Part shown: positions 46,904 through 55,522 of the stretch, in pieces
Layout of the letters: every line of letters starts with the position of its first letter
Position numbering within the stretch: position 1 is the first letter of the stretch
Source: Caldilineaceae bacterium SB0661_bin_32
GTDB taxonomy: Bacteria; Chloroflexota; Anaerolineae; Caldilineales; Caldilineaceae
Assembly (NCBI GenBank): GCA_009841235.1
Contig: VXMH01000102.1
Location: 28,339-92,338, forward strand
DNA: 64,000 bases
Reading direction: 5' to 3'
Position numbers and translations under genes: made by a program
The notes under the pieces: generated by a model
Seen by the model: only the letters and a program-made list of their open reading frames with translations
What the model was told of the DNA's origin: nothing
Databases searched by the model: none

Positions 46904-47745
46904 TCCTGGTGACCGGCGCGGCCGGCAAGACCGGCAAGGCCGTCCTTGACGCACTGGCCAGGTCCGGACAGCCTGCGCGCGCTTGGCTGCGTCGTCCCGA
47001 GCAGGCCGGGGACCTTCCGGCAGCAGATACAGTTGTCGGCGACCTGGGGGATCCGCGCCTGTGGGCGGAGGCGTGCATCGGGATGGAAGCGATCTATCTC
47101 ATCTGCCCCAACATGTACCCCCGCGAGCAGGAGGTCGGTCGATTGGCCGTGAAGGCCGCACGGTTGGCCGGCGTCAAACGCATCGTCTACCACTCGGTGC
47201 TGCACCCGCAAACAGAAGAGATGCCCCACCACTGGCAAAAGCTGCGCGTCGAAGAGGAGATCTTTCGCGGCGGCCTGCCTTTCACAATTCTCCAGCCATG
47301 CGCGTACATGCAGAACCTGCTTGGCTACCTTGAGGACATTACGACGAAAGCCAAGTATGTGGTACCCTATAACATTCGGGCCCGCTTCTCTCTCGTCGAC
47401 CTGGCTGACGTTGCCCTGGCCGCTGCGCGCGTCCTGACCGAATCCGGGCACGATGGCGCCATTTACGAGCTGGCCGGACCCGAGAATCTCTCCTCGGAGG
47501 AGATAGCGCTGACACTGGGCGACCGTTTGGGCAGCCCTGTAGATGCAGCTCAGATGTCGCTCGAGGAATGGGAACTGTCTGCCTCGTCCAGCGGAATGCT
47601 CACCGGGACAGTCCGGGCGCTGGCCGCCATGTTCCGGTACTACGACAGCTACGGACTGATAGGAAACGGCAACGTCCTGGGCTGGCTGCTGGATCGTTCT
47701 CCGACCTCACTGTCCCAATTCCTGGCGCGAACGTTTCCCGACTGA
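46900..47745 (+). CDS. NmrA-like NAD(P)-binding protein (atypical SDR)
   Basis: A 281-residue Rossmann-fold protein. ILVTGAAGKTGKAVLDAL is the dinucleotide-binding motif. The following pattern (AYLICPNMYPRE, RIVYHSVLHP) fits NmrA/HSCARG-type atypical short-chain dehydrogenases, which lack the classical Tyr-x-x-x-Lys site. It may act as redox sensor or quinone/azo reductase. Its ATG overlaps the Uma2 stop, an unusual pairing. Confidence 0.88.
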   Translation: MILVTGAAGKTGKAVLDALARSGQPARAWLRRPEQAGDLPAADTVVGDLGDPRLWAEACIGMEAIYLICPNMYPREQEVGRLAVKAARLAGVKRIVYHSVLHPQTEEMPHHWQKLRVEEEIFRGGLPFTILQPCAYMQNLLGYLEDITTKAKYVVPYNIRARFSLVDLADVALAAARVLTESGHDGAIYELAGPENLSSEEIALTLGDRLGSPVDAAQMSLEEWELSASSSGMLTGTVRALAAMFRYYDSYGLIGNGNVLGWLLDRSPTSLSQFLARTFPD

Positions 47746-47820
47746 AGCAGCCCCCGTACTTGCCGGACTGCCCCACTCGCTGGGGTCGACTTGAGATCAC
47801 TGTTTTCCAGAGAAACTGTC

Positions 47821-48663
47821 ATGCGGTTTATTCTATCCACCGGTTCACTATACAACTACAGCATCGACCGCGTCTTTGCCCTGGCCGCTGAGGCCGGATT
47901 TGACGGCATTGAGGTACTCATCGACCACCGATGGGACTCTCGCCAGTCCGACTATCTGCGCCAGCTGATGGAAAGCCATCAACTGCCGGTCCCGGCCCTC
48001 CACAGCCCGTTCAGCCGCAACTGCAGCGGTTGGGGCGAGACCGAATACGGCGCAATCCCCCGCACCGCCGAGCTGGCCGCTGAACTGGGCGCGCAGGTGG
48101 TCGTCCACCACCTCCCCATGCGCTTCGGATACGCCTTTCTGCAGGCCGCCGGGCGAAGCCTCCTGCTGCCCAATCCCTTCGATTCAGGCCGCCGGTACGC
48201 GGACTGGCTCACTGAAAGTTACGCGCCGCTGCAGGCCGCCACCGACGTCTTGCTGTGCATTGAGAACTTGCCGGCGAATCGCGCAATGGGCGTGCGGTTC
48301 AACCCGGCCCGCTGGAACGCGCACAGCCTCGCAACGCTTGACGACATCACCCGTTTTCCGCATATCACCTTGGATACAACCCACTTGGGTACCTGGGGTC
48401 TGGACCCCGTGGAGGCTTACAGCCGGTGGGGGCAGAGGGTGAAGCACGTGCATCTCAGCAATTTTGACGGCAGCGAACACCGCCGCCCTGAAGACGGCAT
48501 TCTCAGGCTGGACGCGTTGCTGGCCCGCATGGCCGCGGACGGTTACGCCTATTCCATTTCATTGGAACTGCATCCCGACGCCCTGGAGGCCGGCGCGCCG
48601 GACAGCCGGATTGTGGATCTGTTGCGGGGCAGCCTGTACTACTGCCGGCAGGCTGCTGGCTAA
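47821..48663 (+). CDS. Sugar phosphate isomerase/epimerase-like TIM-barrel protein
   Basis: A 280-residue AP-endonuclease-2/xylose isomerase-like TIM barrel. Segments such as AEAGFDGIEVLIDHRW, CIENLPA (metal glutamate), ITLDTTHLGTWG (Asp/His) and VKHVHLSNFDG (His) match the family. ATG 47821 is preferred; an in-frame TTG exists at 47791. It probably acts on a keto sugar. It ends just before a strong terminator. Confidence 0.85.
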   Translation: MRFILSTGSLYNYSIDRVFALAAEAGFDGIEVLIDHRWDSRQSDYLRQLMESHQLPVPALHSPFSRNCSGWGETEYGAIPRTAELAAELGAQVVVHHLPMRFGYAFLQAAGRSLLLPNPFDSGRRYADWLTESYAPLQAATDVLLCIENLPANRAMGVRFNPARWNAHSLATLDDITRFPHITLDTTHLGTWGLDPVEAYSRWGQRVKHVHLSNFDGSEHRRPEDGILRLDALLARMAADGYAYSISLELHPDALEAGAPDSRIVDLLRGSLYYCRQAAG

Positions 48664-48668
48664 GAAAA

Positions 48669-48694
48669 AAGAGCAGCCTCGTGCGGCTGCTCTT
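48669..48694. terminator. Bidirectional intrinsic terminator
   Basis: AAGAGCAGCC (48669-48678) pairs perfectly with GGCTGCTCTT (48685-48694) between convergent genes. The A-run to the left gives a U-run for the leftward Gfo/Idh transcript, so it serves that gene best. Confidence 0.75.
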
Positions 48695-48722
48695 GGTGTA
48701 AGGTCCAGCGCAGGCGCCTTCC

Positions 48723-49703
48723 TCATTCCATCGGATAGCGCAGCCCCCAGTCTTCGCGCAAGCCGTCCATCAGACGCATGATCGCCAGCGACTCATCCAG
48801 AGGCATCAGTTCGTGTTCGGTCAGGCCGTCCCGCAGACAGCGGCCGCATTCGACGGCCTGATAGTTCCAGCCATTGCCGATAAAATCCGGGCGCACCGTC
48901 TCCGGTTCGCGGCCGTCGCGGCTGATGGTGAAGCCTGACGGGGCCCACCAACGATCGTCGGCGCGAATCTCCCCCTCTGTCCCGCTGATAAGGAGCGAAT
49001 GCGGCGTATTGGCTCGGACCGCAGTGGACATCACAGCCAGGGCGCCGTCCTCGTATTGGAAGAGCATGCCGGCCAGCTCGTCCACGCCGGTCTCGCCCAA
49101 GTGCGCCAGCGACGCGATTCGGGCGGGGCCCCCCATCAGGTGATGGGCCAGCGAAATCGGATATACGCCAATGTCAAGCAAGGCGCCGCCGCCCAGCGCG
49201 GGATTGAATGTGCGCCGCTCTGGATTCACCGGAGCGCGATAGCAGAAATCGCCCTGAAAGAGACGAATGTCGCCGATCTGTCCTTCCTCGATGCGGCGAA
49301 CCATCTCGCGTATGTGAGGCAGGAATCGCGTCCACATCGCCTCCATCAGGAACAGGCCCTCGGCGCGCGCGCAACTGATCATCTCCTGCGCCTCGGCGCC
49401 GTTGATCGCGAACGGCTTCTCGCACAGCACCGCTTTGCCGGCGCGAAGGCAGCTGATCGTGTTCTCCTTGTGCAGATTATGGGGGGTGGCGATGTAGATG
49501 ATGTCCACGTCCGGGTCGGCTGCAAGGGCCTCGTAGGTAGGATGCCGGTTTGGGATGCCGAAGCGATCCGCAAACGTGTCCGCCGTCTCCTGCACCCGTG
49601 AGCCGACGGCGACGATCTCGGCATCCTTCTCCGCCCCCAGCCCGGTCGCAAAGTCGCCGGCGATGCGCCCGGTTCCCAAAATACCCCACCGAATCTTATC
49701 CAT
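48723..49703 (-). CDS. Gfo/Idh/MocA-family oxidoreductase
   Basis: A 326-residue NAD(P)-dependent dehydrogenase of normal length. The N-terminus has the Rossmann motif WGILGTGRIAGDF, the EKP motif is in LCEKPFAING, and GGGALLDIGVYPISLAHHL supplies the Asp/His pair. Similar to trans-1,2-dihydrobenzene-1,2-diol dehydrogenase-like and sugar dehydrogenase members. Convergent with the isomerase gene and separated from it by the shared terminator. Confidence 0.92.
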   Translation of the reverse strand: MDKIRWGILGTGRIAGDFATGLGAEKDAEIVAVGSRVQETADTFADRFGIPNRHPTYEALAADPDVDIIYIATPHNLHKENTISCLRAGKAVLCEKPFAINGAEAQEMISCARAEGLFLMEAMWTRFLPHIREMVRRIEEGQIGDIRLFQGDFCYRAPVNPERRTFNPALGGGALLDIGVYPISLAHHLMGGPARIASLAHLGETGVDELAGMLFQYEDGALAVMSTAVRANTPHSLLISGTEGEIRADDRWWAPSGFTISRDGREPETVRPDFIGNGWNYQAVECGRCLRDGLTEHELMPLDESLAIMRLMDGLREDWGLRYPME

Positions 49704-49771
49704 ATTCTTAACTCCGGAATTCTTTGATTGCAGTCGGAACAGTTCGGGAAGTTAATCACGACTCCCGCAGA

Positions 49772-49800
49772 CTGTCAACCGGTTGGCACTATGCTATACT
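49772..49800 (+). promoter_or_regulatory. Candidate sigma-70 promoter of DegT gene
   Basis: CTGTCA (49772-49777), 17-base spacer and TATACT (49795-49800) preceded by an extended -10 TGC. It lies about 105 bases upstream of the aminotransferase start. Confidence 0.55.
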
Positions 49801-49905
49801 GGTTTCGCTCTCGGGGAACCATCTGAGGGCGGGAAAGGGTGAGCGCCGCCGCGCTCTCCACGATCGTCGTTCATCCGCTTGCTGTGCCGTACTGGAGATA
49901 GAGGC

Positions 49906-51183
49906 ATGACAGTCAAAAACGCGTCAGCGCTCGCCATTCACGGGGGGACACCTGCCCGCAGCAGAGTGGATTCGAATCTGGCCCCCGGCGGCCAAGCCAT
50001 AAATGAAGAGGAGGAGCAGGCCGTCCTCGACGTATTGCGCGCCAAACGGCTGTTCCGTTTTTCGGGCCGCGAAGACGGCGAGTCGAAAGCGGACCGCTTC
50101 GAGCGGGCGTTCGCCTCATCGGTCGGCGCGGCTCATGCCCTGGCGGTCACGTCGGGCACTGCGGCGTTGATCTGCGGTCTGCAGGGGATCGGCGTCGGGC
50201 CCGGTGACGAAGTAGTTTTGCCGGCCTACACCTGGATGGCCTCCGCCACGGCCGTCTTGGCGGTCGGCGGCATCCCGGTCATCGCCGAGATCGACGAGTC
50301 GCTGACTCTCGACCCTGTCGACGTGGAGCGCAATATCAGCCCGCACACCAAGGCGATCATGCCGGTGCACATGCGCGGCGCGCCGGCGCGAATGGATGCG
50401 ATTCTCGAAGTCGCCGACCGTCACGGGCTGCGGGTTATCGAAGACTGCGCCCAGGGAAACGGCGCCAGTTTCCAGGGCCGCAGGCTTGGCTCTATCGGCG
50501 ACGTCGGTTGTTTCAGCCTTCAGTTCAGCAAGATCATCACGACCGGCGAAGGCGGCATGGTGACGACCAGCGACCGGCAGATCTGGCAGCGGGCCTTCAT
50601 GTTCCACGACGTGGCCGCCTGGAACCGGCTGGAGCTGCCGGACGTTGAGGTACTGTGGGGAGCCAATTTCCGAATGGCGGAGATGCCGGCCGCCATCGGA
50701 CTGGTGCAATTGGGACGGTTGCAGGGCGTTGTTGCCGCCGCCCGCGCCAGGAAGGAGTTGCTGCTGGCCGGTATCAGTTCGACCGCCGCAGATAAAGGTG
50801 TCACATTCCGAGACCTGCCTGATCCTGAAGGCGACAGCGCCATCAGCCTCACCATGTTCCTTGAGACACCCGCCAAGGCCCAGGCAGTGGCACATGCCTT
50901 GAACGCCGAAAACATCTCTGCCGCCGTCCTTTACCGGCCGGACCGGCGAGACATCCATGTCTATGCGCACTGGCTTCCCGTTCTCACGAAACGCGCCTGG
51001 ACGGACGCCGGCGGTCCCTGGCGCTGGGCTGGAAGAGATGTGGCCTACTCGCCGGACATGTGCCCGCGTTCGCTCGCTATTCTGGCCAGATCGGTCGTTC
51101 TGAATGTGGATCCCTCCATGACCAATTCCGATGTTGAGGAGTCCGTCGACGGCGTAACGAAAGTCCTTGATGCACTTGCGTAG
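49906..51183 (+). CDS. DegT/DnrJ/EryC1/StrS-family PLP aminotransferase
   Basis: A 425-residue sugar aminotransferase-like protein from ATG 49906. The cofactor lysine is Lys209 in FSKIITTGEGGM, and VIEDCAQ has the ring-binding Asp180. SGTAAL near residue 83 binds the phosphate. Family members aminate nucleotide-keto sugars for glycans or make scyllo-inosamine-type products. The adjacent Gfo/Idh gene (divergent) could supply the keto substrate. Surface polysaccharide or natural-product sugar role inferred from the glycosyltransferases downstream. Confidence 0.9.
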   Translation: MTVKNASALAIHGGTPARSRVDSNLAPGGQAINEEEEQAVLDVLRAKRLFRFSGREDGESKADRFERAFASSVGAAHALAVTSGTAALICGLQGIGVGPGDEVVLPAYTWMASATAVLAVGGIPVIAEIDESLTLDPVDVERNISPHTKAIMPVHMRGAPARMDAILEVADRHGLRVIEDCAQGNGASFQGRRLGSIGDVGCFSLQFSKIITTGEGGMVTTSDRQIWQRAFMFHDVAAWNRLELPDVEVLWGANFRMAEMPAAIGLVQLGRLQGVVAAARARKELLLAGISSTAADKGVTFRDLPDPEGDSAISLTMFLETPAKAQAVAHALNAENISAAVLYRPDRRDIHVYAHWLPVLTKRAWTDAGGPWRWAGRDVAYSPDMCPRSLAILARSVVLNVDPSMTNSDVEESVDGVTKVLDALA

Positions 51184-51215
51184 TCCCCAAATCTGATCCA
51201 CCAGCCAGCTATGCC

Positions 51216-52535
51216 ATGAACAAGAATGCCCTTTTCACCACTCTCCTCGCCCTGCTGCTGGCCGGCTGCGGCCGGCTGAATGTCGGATTTGGACCGCTTC
51301 TGCGGGACGTGACCGTTGCGCCCGACCAGATTTCTCCCAATGCCGACGGCGACGTCGATGTCACTGAGATCCGCTATACGCTCAGCCGCTCTGCGTATGT
51401 CAGTATCTTTTTCGAGGACAAAGACGGCGAAAGGTTCTACTTTCGTCAGAACCGCCGCCGCTCCCCCGGCAGCTACAGTGTGCTGTGGGGCGGCGTGATG
51501 GATGAGCCCGAGGTCGAGCAGCTGGAAGGCGGCACCAACGAGATTCTCAGCCGGGTACTGCCGGACGGCAACTACCGCTGGTTTGTGCAGGCTTCCGACG
51601 ACGACGCCAACACCGAAACCCTCGACGGCACGATCGCGTTGGAGAACGGCGATACTGAACTGCCGCAGCTGGAAAGCTTTGCTGTCATGCCCAAAGTGTT
51701 TCGGCCGAATCTGGACGGTCTGCGCGACGACTGGGTGAGCATCTCCTACAACCTGTCGAAAGAGGTGCAGAACATTCAGGTCTATCTTCTGGACCCAAAC
51801 AGTCCGAGCTTGAAGGTTCATATCGCTGAAGGGCCCAATACCATCGAACCTGAAGAGCCTGGCAATCACACCTACAAGTATTTCGGCGGCGTCGATCTGA
51901 ACGCTGAGCCGCCCCCTGACGGCGAATACCTGGTTGTCGGGGAGGCAAACGACCTTGCCGGCAATCGTGTGCGCGTTACCCGCTCTTTGACAATTGAAAT
52001 GGGAGGCAGGCCGCGAGCCGACGTTGTTCAAGGCGAGATCGACTGGGTGAACGAGGTCAATCGAGTCGTCAGCGTTCCGCTCGGCCGCAAGCTCTGCTTT
52101 ACCGCGATCGTCAAGAATGAAGGCGAGGTGCCTGTCCGCACCAACGGCCCCTGGCCTGGACAGGAGTACCATTTCCCCGAAGACTTCACCCATAACACTT
52201 TCAACACCATCGCTGCAAGACCGGAAAACCTGGGCAACTACTGGTTTGAGCAGCCTGGCGTGTTTCGATTTGGACTCAACTACAGCACAACTGGGTATCC
52301 ATATCCATTTCGTTGGGCCATAGGCCGCCAGGAGGACTTGGAGTACCTCGAAATCGAAGGGCAGAGTGCGTGGTACTTGATGCCCGGCAAGTCTGGCAGA
52401 GTCAGCGGCTGTATTCTCTTTGAAGGCAGGCCGCCGGGAGGAAACGTTCTCTGGTGGGGAGGTCTGATCCATGAAGCATACGGCCATCCCAACGACTTTA
52501 TTGACCGCATCACCGTCAATGTTGGAACGGAATGA
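51216..52535 (+). CDS. Lipoprotein with FlgD-like Ig repeats, unknown function
   Basis: A 439-residue lipoprotein: hydrophobic start and lipobox LAGC (Cys18). Two similar blocks, SPNADGDVDVTEIRYTLSR (about residue 40) and RPNLDGLRDDWVSISYNLSK (about 165), resemble the start of FlgD/CHU-C-like Ig domains, each followed by an extension with PDGNYRW or PDGEYLV. The C-terminal ~170 residues have no recognised domain. Near two glycosyltransferase genes in the same direction. A cell-surface structural or binding role is inferred. Confidence 0.72.
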   Translation: MNKNALFTTLLALLLAGCGRLNVGFGPLLRDVTVAPDQISPNADGDVDVTEIRYTLSRSAYVSIFFEDKDGERFYFRQNRRRSPGSYSVLWGGVMDEPEVEQLEGGTNEILSRVLPDGNYRWFVQASDDDANTETLDGTIALENGDTELPQLESFAVMPKVFRPNLDGLRDDWVSISYNLSKEVQNIQVYLLDPNSPSLKVHIAEGPNTIEPEEPGNHTYKYFGGVDLNAEPPPDGEYLVVGEANDLAGNRVRVTRSLTIEMGGRPRADVVQGEIDWVNEVNRVVSVPLGRKLCFTAIVKNEGEVPVRTNGPWPGQEYHFPEDFTHNTFNTIAARPENLGNYWFEQPGVFRFGLNYSTTGYPYPFRWAIGRQEDLEYLEIEGQSAWYLMPGKSGRVSGCILFEGRPPGGNVLWWGGLIHEAYGHPNDFIDRITVNVGTE

Positions 52536-52582
52536 GCGTTCCGCCTGAACCCACGTCGTCAACCCGGTAAACGGACAGTCAG

Positions 52583-53587
52583 ATGCGCTTGGCCGTGGTC
52601 ATCGTCTCCTATAACGTGTGCGATCTGTTGCGCCGCTGCCTGCAGAGCGTCTGTGGCTCTGCCCGGCAGAGTGAGAGCTGGCTGGCCGTAGAGGTAACGG
52701 TCGTCGACAACGCCAGCCATGACGGCAGCGCGCAGATGGTCGCCGGTGAGTTTCCGCATGTGAATCTCATCGCCATGACCGACAACATTGGCTTTACGCG
52801 CGCCAATAACTTCGCCCTGAGGCGGTTGGGCTTCGGAGCGGACGGCCGGGAACGCGCCCCCTCGGCGCCCGACCTCGTTCTTCTTCTCAATCCGGACACT
52901 GAAGTGATCGACGATGCCTTGGGCAAGCTGGCCGCTTTCATGCGGAGCAACCCGTCGGCGGGAGCGTGCGGGCCGCGACTGCACTATGAAGACGGCAGCC
53001 TGCAACATGGAGGGTTTGCCTTTCCAGGGCTGGCGCAAGTTGCTCTTGACCTCCTGCCGCTGGCGCGCCTTCCCGGCCTGAGCCGCCTGTTGCAGCGACT
53101 CTTGCAGAGCCGGATAAACGGACGCTATTCGCGCCGACAGTGGCTGGGGGTCGCGCCGTTTCCGGTCGACTTTGTGCTGGGCGCCGCGCTGATGGCGCGC
53201 GGCGCCAGCATTCGCGCGGTCGGGTTGCTGGATGAAGGCTACTTCATGTACTGTGAGGAGATGGACTGGTGCTTGCGCATGGGCGAGGCGGGCTTGCCGA
53301 CCTATGCCGTGCCTGCGGCACAGATCGTCCATTACGAAGGCCGCAGCAGCAGCCAGATCCGCTGGAAGTCATTCGAACGGCTGTGGGCCAGCCGTTTCCG
53401 CTTCTTCAGAAGGCATAAGCGCCTCTATCCTCACGGATTTCACCTGTTTTTGCGTCCACTCGTGCGCCTTGGACTGGCCTGGAACGGGTGGAACGCCCGG
53501 CGAGAGTTCGCCCGGGGGCGCCTCGCCGGCCACAGGTTGGGAGAGCAACTCGATGCCTATGCAAGGGTACTGGACCTCGGCGGATAG
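52583..53587 (+). CDS. GT2-family glycosyltransferase (rhamnosyltransferase-like)
   Basis: A 334-residue family 2 glycosyltransferase. VVIVSYNVCDLLRRCL at the start, DNASHDGS (first acidic motif), NPDTEVID (DxD-like metal motif) and EGYFMYCEEMDWCLRM (catalytic ED region) fit the rhamnosyltransferase-like subgroup. No transmembrane helices. Probably adds a sugar to a lipid-linked or surface glycan on the cytoplasmic face. Confidence 0.92.
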   Translation: MRLAVVIVSYNVCDLLRRCLQSVCGSARQSESWLAVEVTVVDNASHDGSAQMVAGEFPHVNLIAMTDNIGFTRANNFALRRLGFGADGRERAPSAPDLVLLLNPDTEVIDDALGKLAAFMRSNPSAGACGPRLHYEDGSLQHGGFAFPGLAQVALDLLPLARLPGLSRLLQRLLQSRINGRYSRRQWLGVAPFPVDFVLGAALMARGASIRAVGLLDEGYFMYCEEMDWCLRMGEAGLPTYAVPAAQIVHYEGRSSSQIRWKSFERLWASRFRFFRRHKRLYPHGFHLFLRPLVRLGLAWNGWNARREFARGRLAGHRLGEQLDAYARVLDLGG

Positions 53588-53659
53588 CGCGTTGGACCTC
53601 CATTGCACTCGCTGCTCTTGATCAATTCCCTCTGTCTTCCCGCGCCGGGGGCTCCTCAG

Positions 53660-54430
53660 ATGCCATTGCGCTTAACGGCAGTCATCCTCACCAAAAACGA
53701 AGCCGAAAACATCGCCCACTGCATCGCCGCGCTGAAGGGATGGACCGACGAGGTCGTCGTGTGGGACTCTTGCAGCCGGGACGACACGCGTCGCGTCGCC
53801 CAGGATGCGGGAGCGCGCGTGATCGCCCGTCCATTTGACGACTACGGCCGCCAGCGGCAGGCCGCGCTGGACAGCATCAACAGCGAGTGGATACTCTTCG
53901 TCGACGCCGACGAACGGGCCACCCCCGCGCTGGCGCAGGAGGTCCTGGAAGCCTGCCGCGACACGCGCCGCGCCGGATTCTGGGTCTCGCGGCGTAACTT
54001 CATCGTTGGACGCGAGATGCAGGGCGGAGGGTTCTTCCCCGATTACCAGTTGCGCCTTTTGCGCCGCCTCAGTTCCCGATACGACTTGCGTCGCGAGGTG
54101 CACGAGATAGTTATTCTGGATGGCGAGGACGGCATACTGGCAGAGCCCCTGCTGCACTACAACTACGCAAACTGGGCGCAGTTCCACCATAAACAGAGAA
54201 TCTACGCTCGTTATGAAGCCCGAATTCTCAAGGAACAGGGCGTCCGGCCGCGACCGCACAACCTGGTTTTGCAGCCTCTTAGGGAGCTGCGGCGCCGCTT
54301 TGTCACGCTGAAAGGATGGCGCGACGGCATTCACGGGCTACGCATCGCCCTGCTGCTCGCCTGGTACTACGGCTTCATTCCCTACTGGCTGCTGATGGGA
54401 AACAGGCTCTCCGGAGAAAGTCGCGGGTAA
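53660..54430 (+). CDS. GT2-family glycosyltransferase (WaaE/KdtX-like)
   Basis: A 256-residue GT2 enzyme from ATG 53660; an in-frame TTG at 53603 would add 19 residues. LTAVILTKNEAENIAHCI, VWDSCSRDDT and LFVDADERATP (DxD) fit the WaaE/KdtX beta-1,4-glucosyltransferase group. The C-terminus (GLRIALLLAWYYGFIPYWLL) is hydrophobic and may associate with the membrane. It follows the first GT2 gene by about 70 bases. Confidence 0.9.
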   Translation: MPLRLTAVILTKNEAENIAHCIAALKGWTDEVVVWDSCSRDDTRRVAQDAGARVIARPFDDYGRQRQAALDSINSEWILFVDADERATPALAQEVLEACRDTRRAGFWVSRRNFIVGREMQGGGFFPDYQLRLLRRLSSRYDLRREVHEIVILDGEDGILAEPLLHYNYANWAQFHHKQRIYARYEARILKEQGVRPRPHNLVLQPLRELRRRFVTLKGWRDGIHGLRIALLLAWYYGFIPYWLLMGNRLSGESRG

Positions 54431-54467
54431 CGCCTCTGGCAGATTGCCGCCGGCCGCTTCCCGCAGC

Positions 54468-55457
54468 TCAGTTCGACCCGAACGCCTCCCTGTGGGCGTC
54501 TCGAACGGCGTTGTCCTCCAGCTTGGCATAGATGCGGGTCGTGTTGGGACTTTCGTGGCCCAGCGCCGTCTGGGTGACGGCCAGATCGCGGGTGGTCTGA
54601 TAAATGCGGGTGGCGAAATAGTGCCGCAGTGCGTGCGGCGTAATGCCCTTCGCGCCCAGCCCTGCCCCCTCGGCCAGGCGGCGAATGGTATTCTGGACCG
54701 ATTGCGTCGAGAGGGGCAACACCTTTGAGCCGGACTTCCTGTCGTGCCTCGCGAAAACCGGCAATTCGGACAGCGGGCGACCTGTGGCGCCGTCGAAAGG
54801 CTGTCTTGCCTGCAGATAATGGTGAATCGCCCCCCAGGTCCGTTCGTCGAAATAAACGCGGCGTACTTTGTTGCGTTTACCGGTAACCCACACCGCTCGA
54901 TCCTGGTCCTCAAGCTGTTTGCGCAGGATGCTGACCAGCTCCCCTACACGTAGACCCGTGCAGCGGAGCGCCTCCACGATCGCGATGTCCCGGAGTTTGG
55001 CGAGCTGCTCGCGCTTGTCGCCGGGGCGCCGCAGGACGGTTTCACGGGCAGCGCTGACGAGCAGTTCCAACTCCTCCTGCCTGGGAGGATAGGGCAGCAG
55101 TTCCGGCGGCCGCTGATTGCGGCGAATTCTCTTTAGCCCGTCCTGAAAGCGCGCCAGCTCCTGGGCGCTGAATGGCAGCCAGCCCCTCACCTGCAAGTAG
55201 CTGGTCCAGGCCGCCAGCGCGGCCAGGTAGGTTTGCAGTGTACGCTTGCCGATACCGGTCTCGTCGAGGAGCCAGGTTGCAAAGACCAGCAGACGGTCGA
55301 CGTCCAGGTCTTCCAACACGCTGGCATCCGGAGGGATCTCTCTCTGCCTCAGGTATTCCTGGAAGAGATTCATCGCCGTGCGGTATGTGCGGCGGGTGTA
55401 GGTGGTACCGGTATCCGCTGCCTCCAGGTAGCTTTCGATGGAATCGGAAATGAACAT
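54468..55457 (-). CDS. Tyrosine recombinase (XerC/XerD-like integrase)
   Basis: A 329-residue tyrosine recombinase with all catalytic residues: Arg170 (CTGLRVGEL), Lys194 (VTGKRNK), His275 and Arg278 (HALRHYF), His301 (LGHESP) and Tyr310 (TRIYAKL). The N-terminal SAM-like domain is complete. No att-like direct repeats, excisionase or tRNA end was found nearby, so it is either a chromosomal Xer or an orphan integrase. Stop lies 38 bases from the convergent glycosyltransferase stop. Confidence 0.92.
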   Translation of the reverse strand: MFISDSIESYLEAADTGTTYTRRTYRTAMNLFQEYLRQREIPPDASVLEDLDVDRLLVFATWLLDETGIGKRTLQTYLAALAAWTSYLQVRGWLPFSAQELARFQDGLKRIRRNQRPPELLPYPPRQEELELLVSAARETVLRRPGDKREQLAKLRDIAIVEALRCTGLRVGELVSILRKQLEDQDRAVWVTGKRNKVRRVYFDERTWGAIHHYLQARQPFDGATGRPLSELPVFARHDRKSGSKVLPLSTQSVQNTIRRLAEGAGLGAKGITPHALRHYFATRIYQTTRDLAVTQTALGHESPNTTRIYAKLEDNAVRDAHREAFGSN

Positions 55458-55522
55458 TGTGCTCTACTCTCTCTGTCCGAGGTCAGCCCTTACGAGGAGA
55501 TCCCTGGTACTGCCTGTCTGGG

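Noticed and set aside
51045..52562. 505-codon open frame on the minus strand
   Set aside because: Antisense to the lipoprotein gene, which has a good signal peptide and lipobox; the frame has no domain.
54468..55457. Integrase of a genomic island covering the neighbouring genes
   Set aside because: No attachment-site repeats, tRNA gene, excisionase or other mobile genes were found around it.
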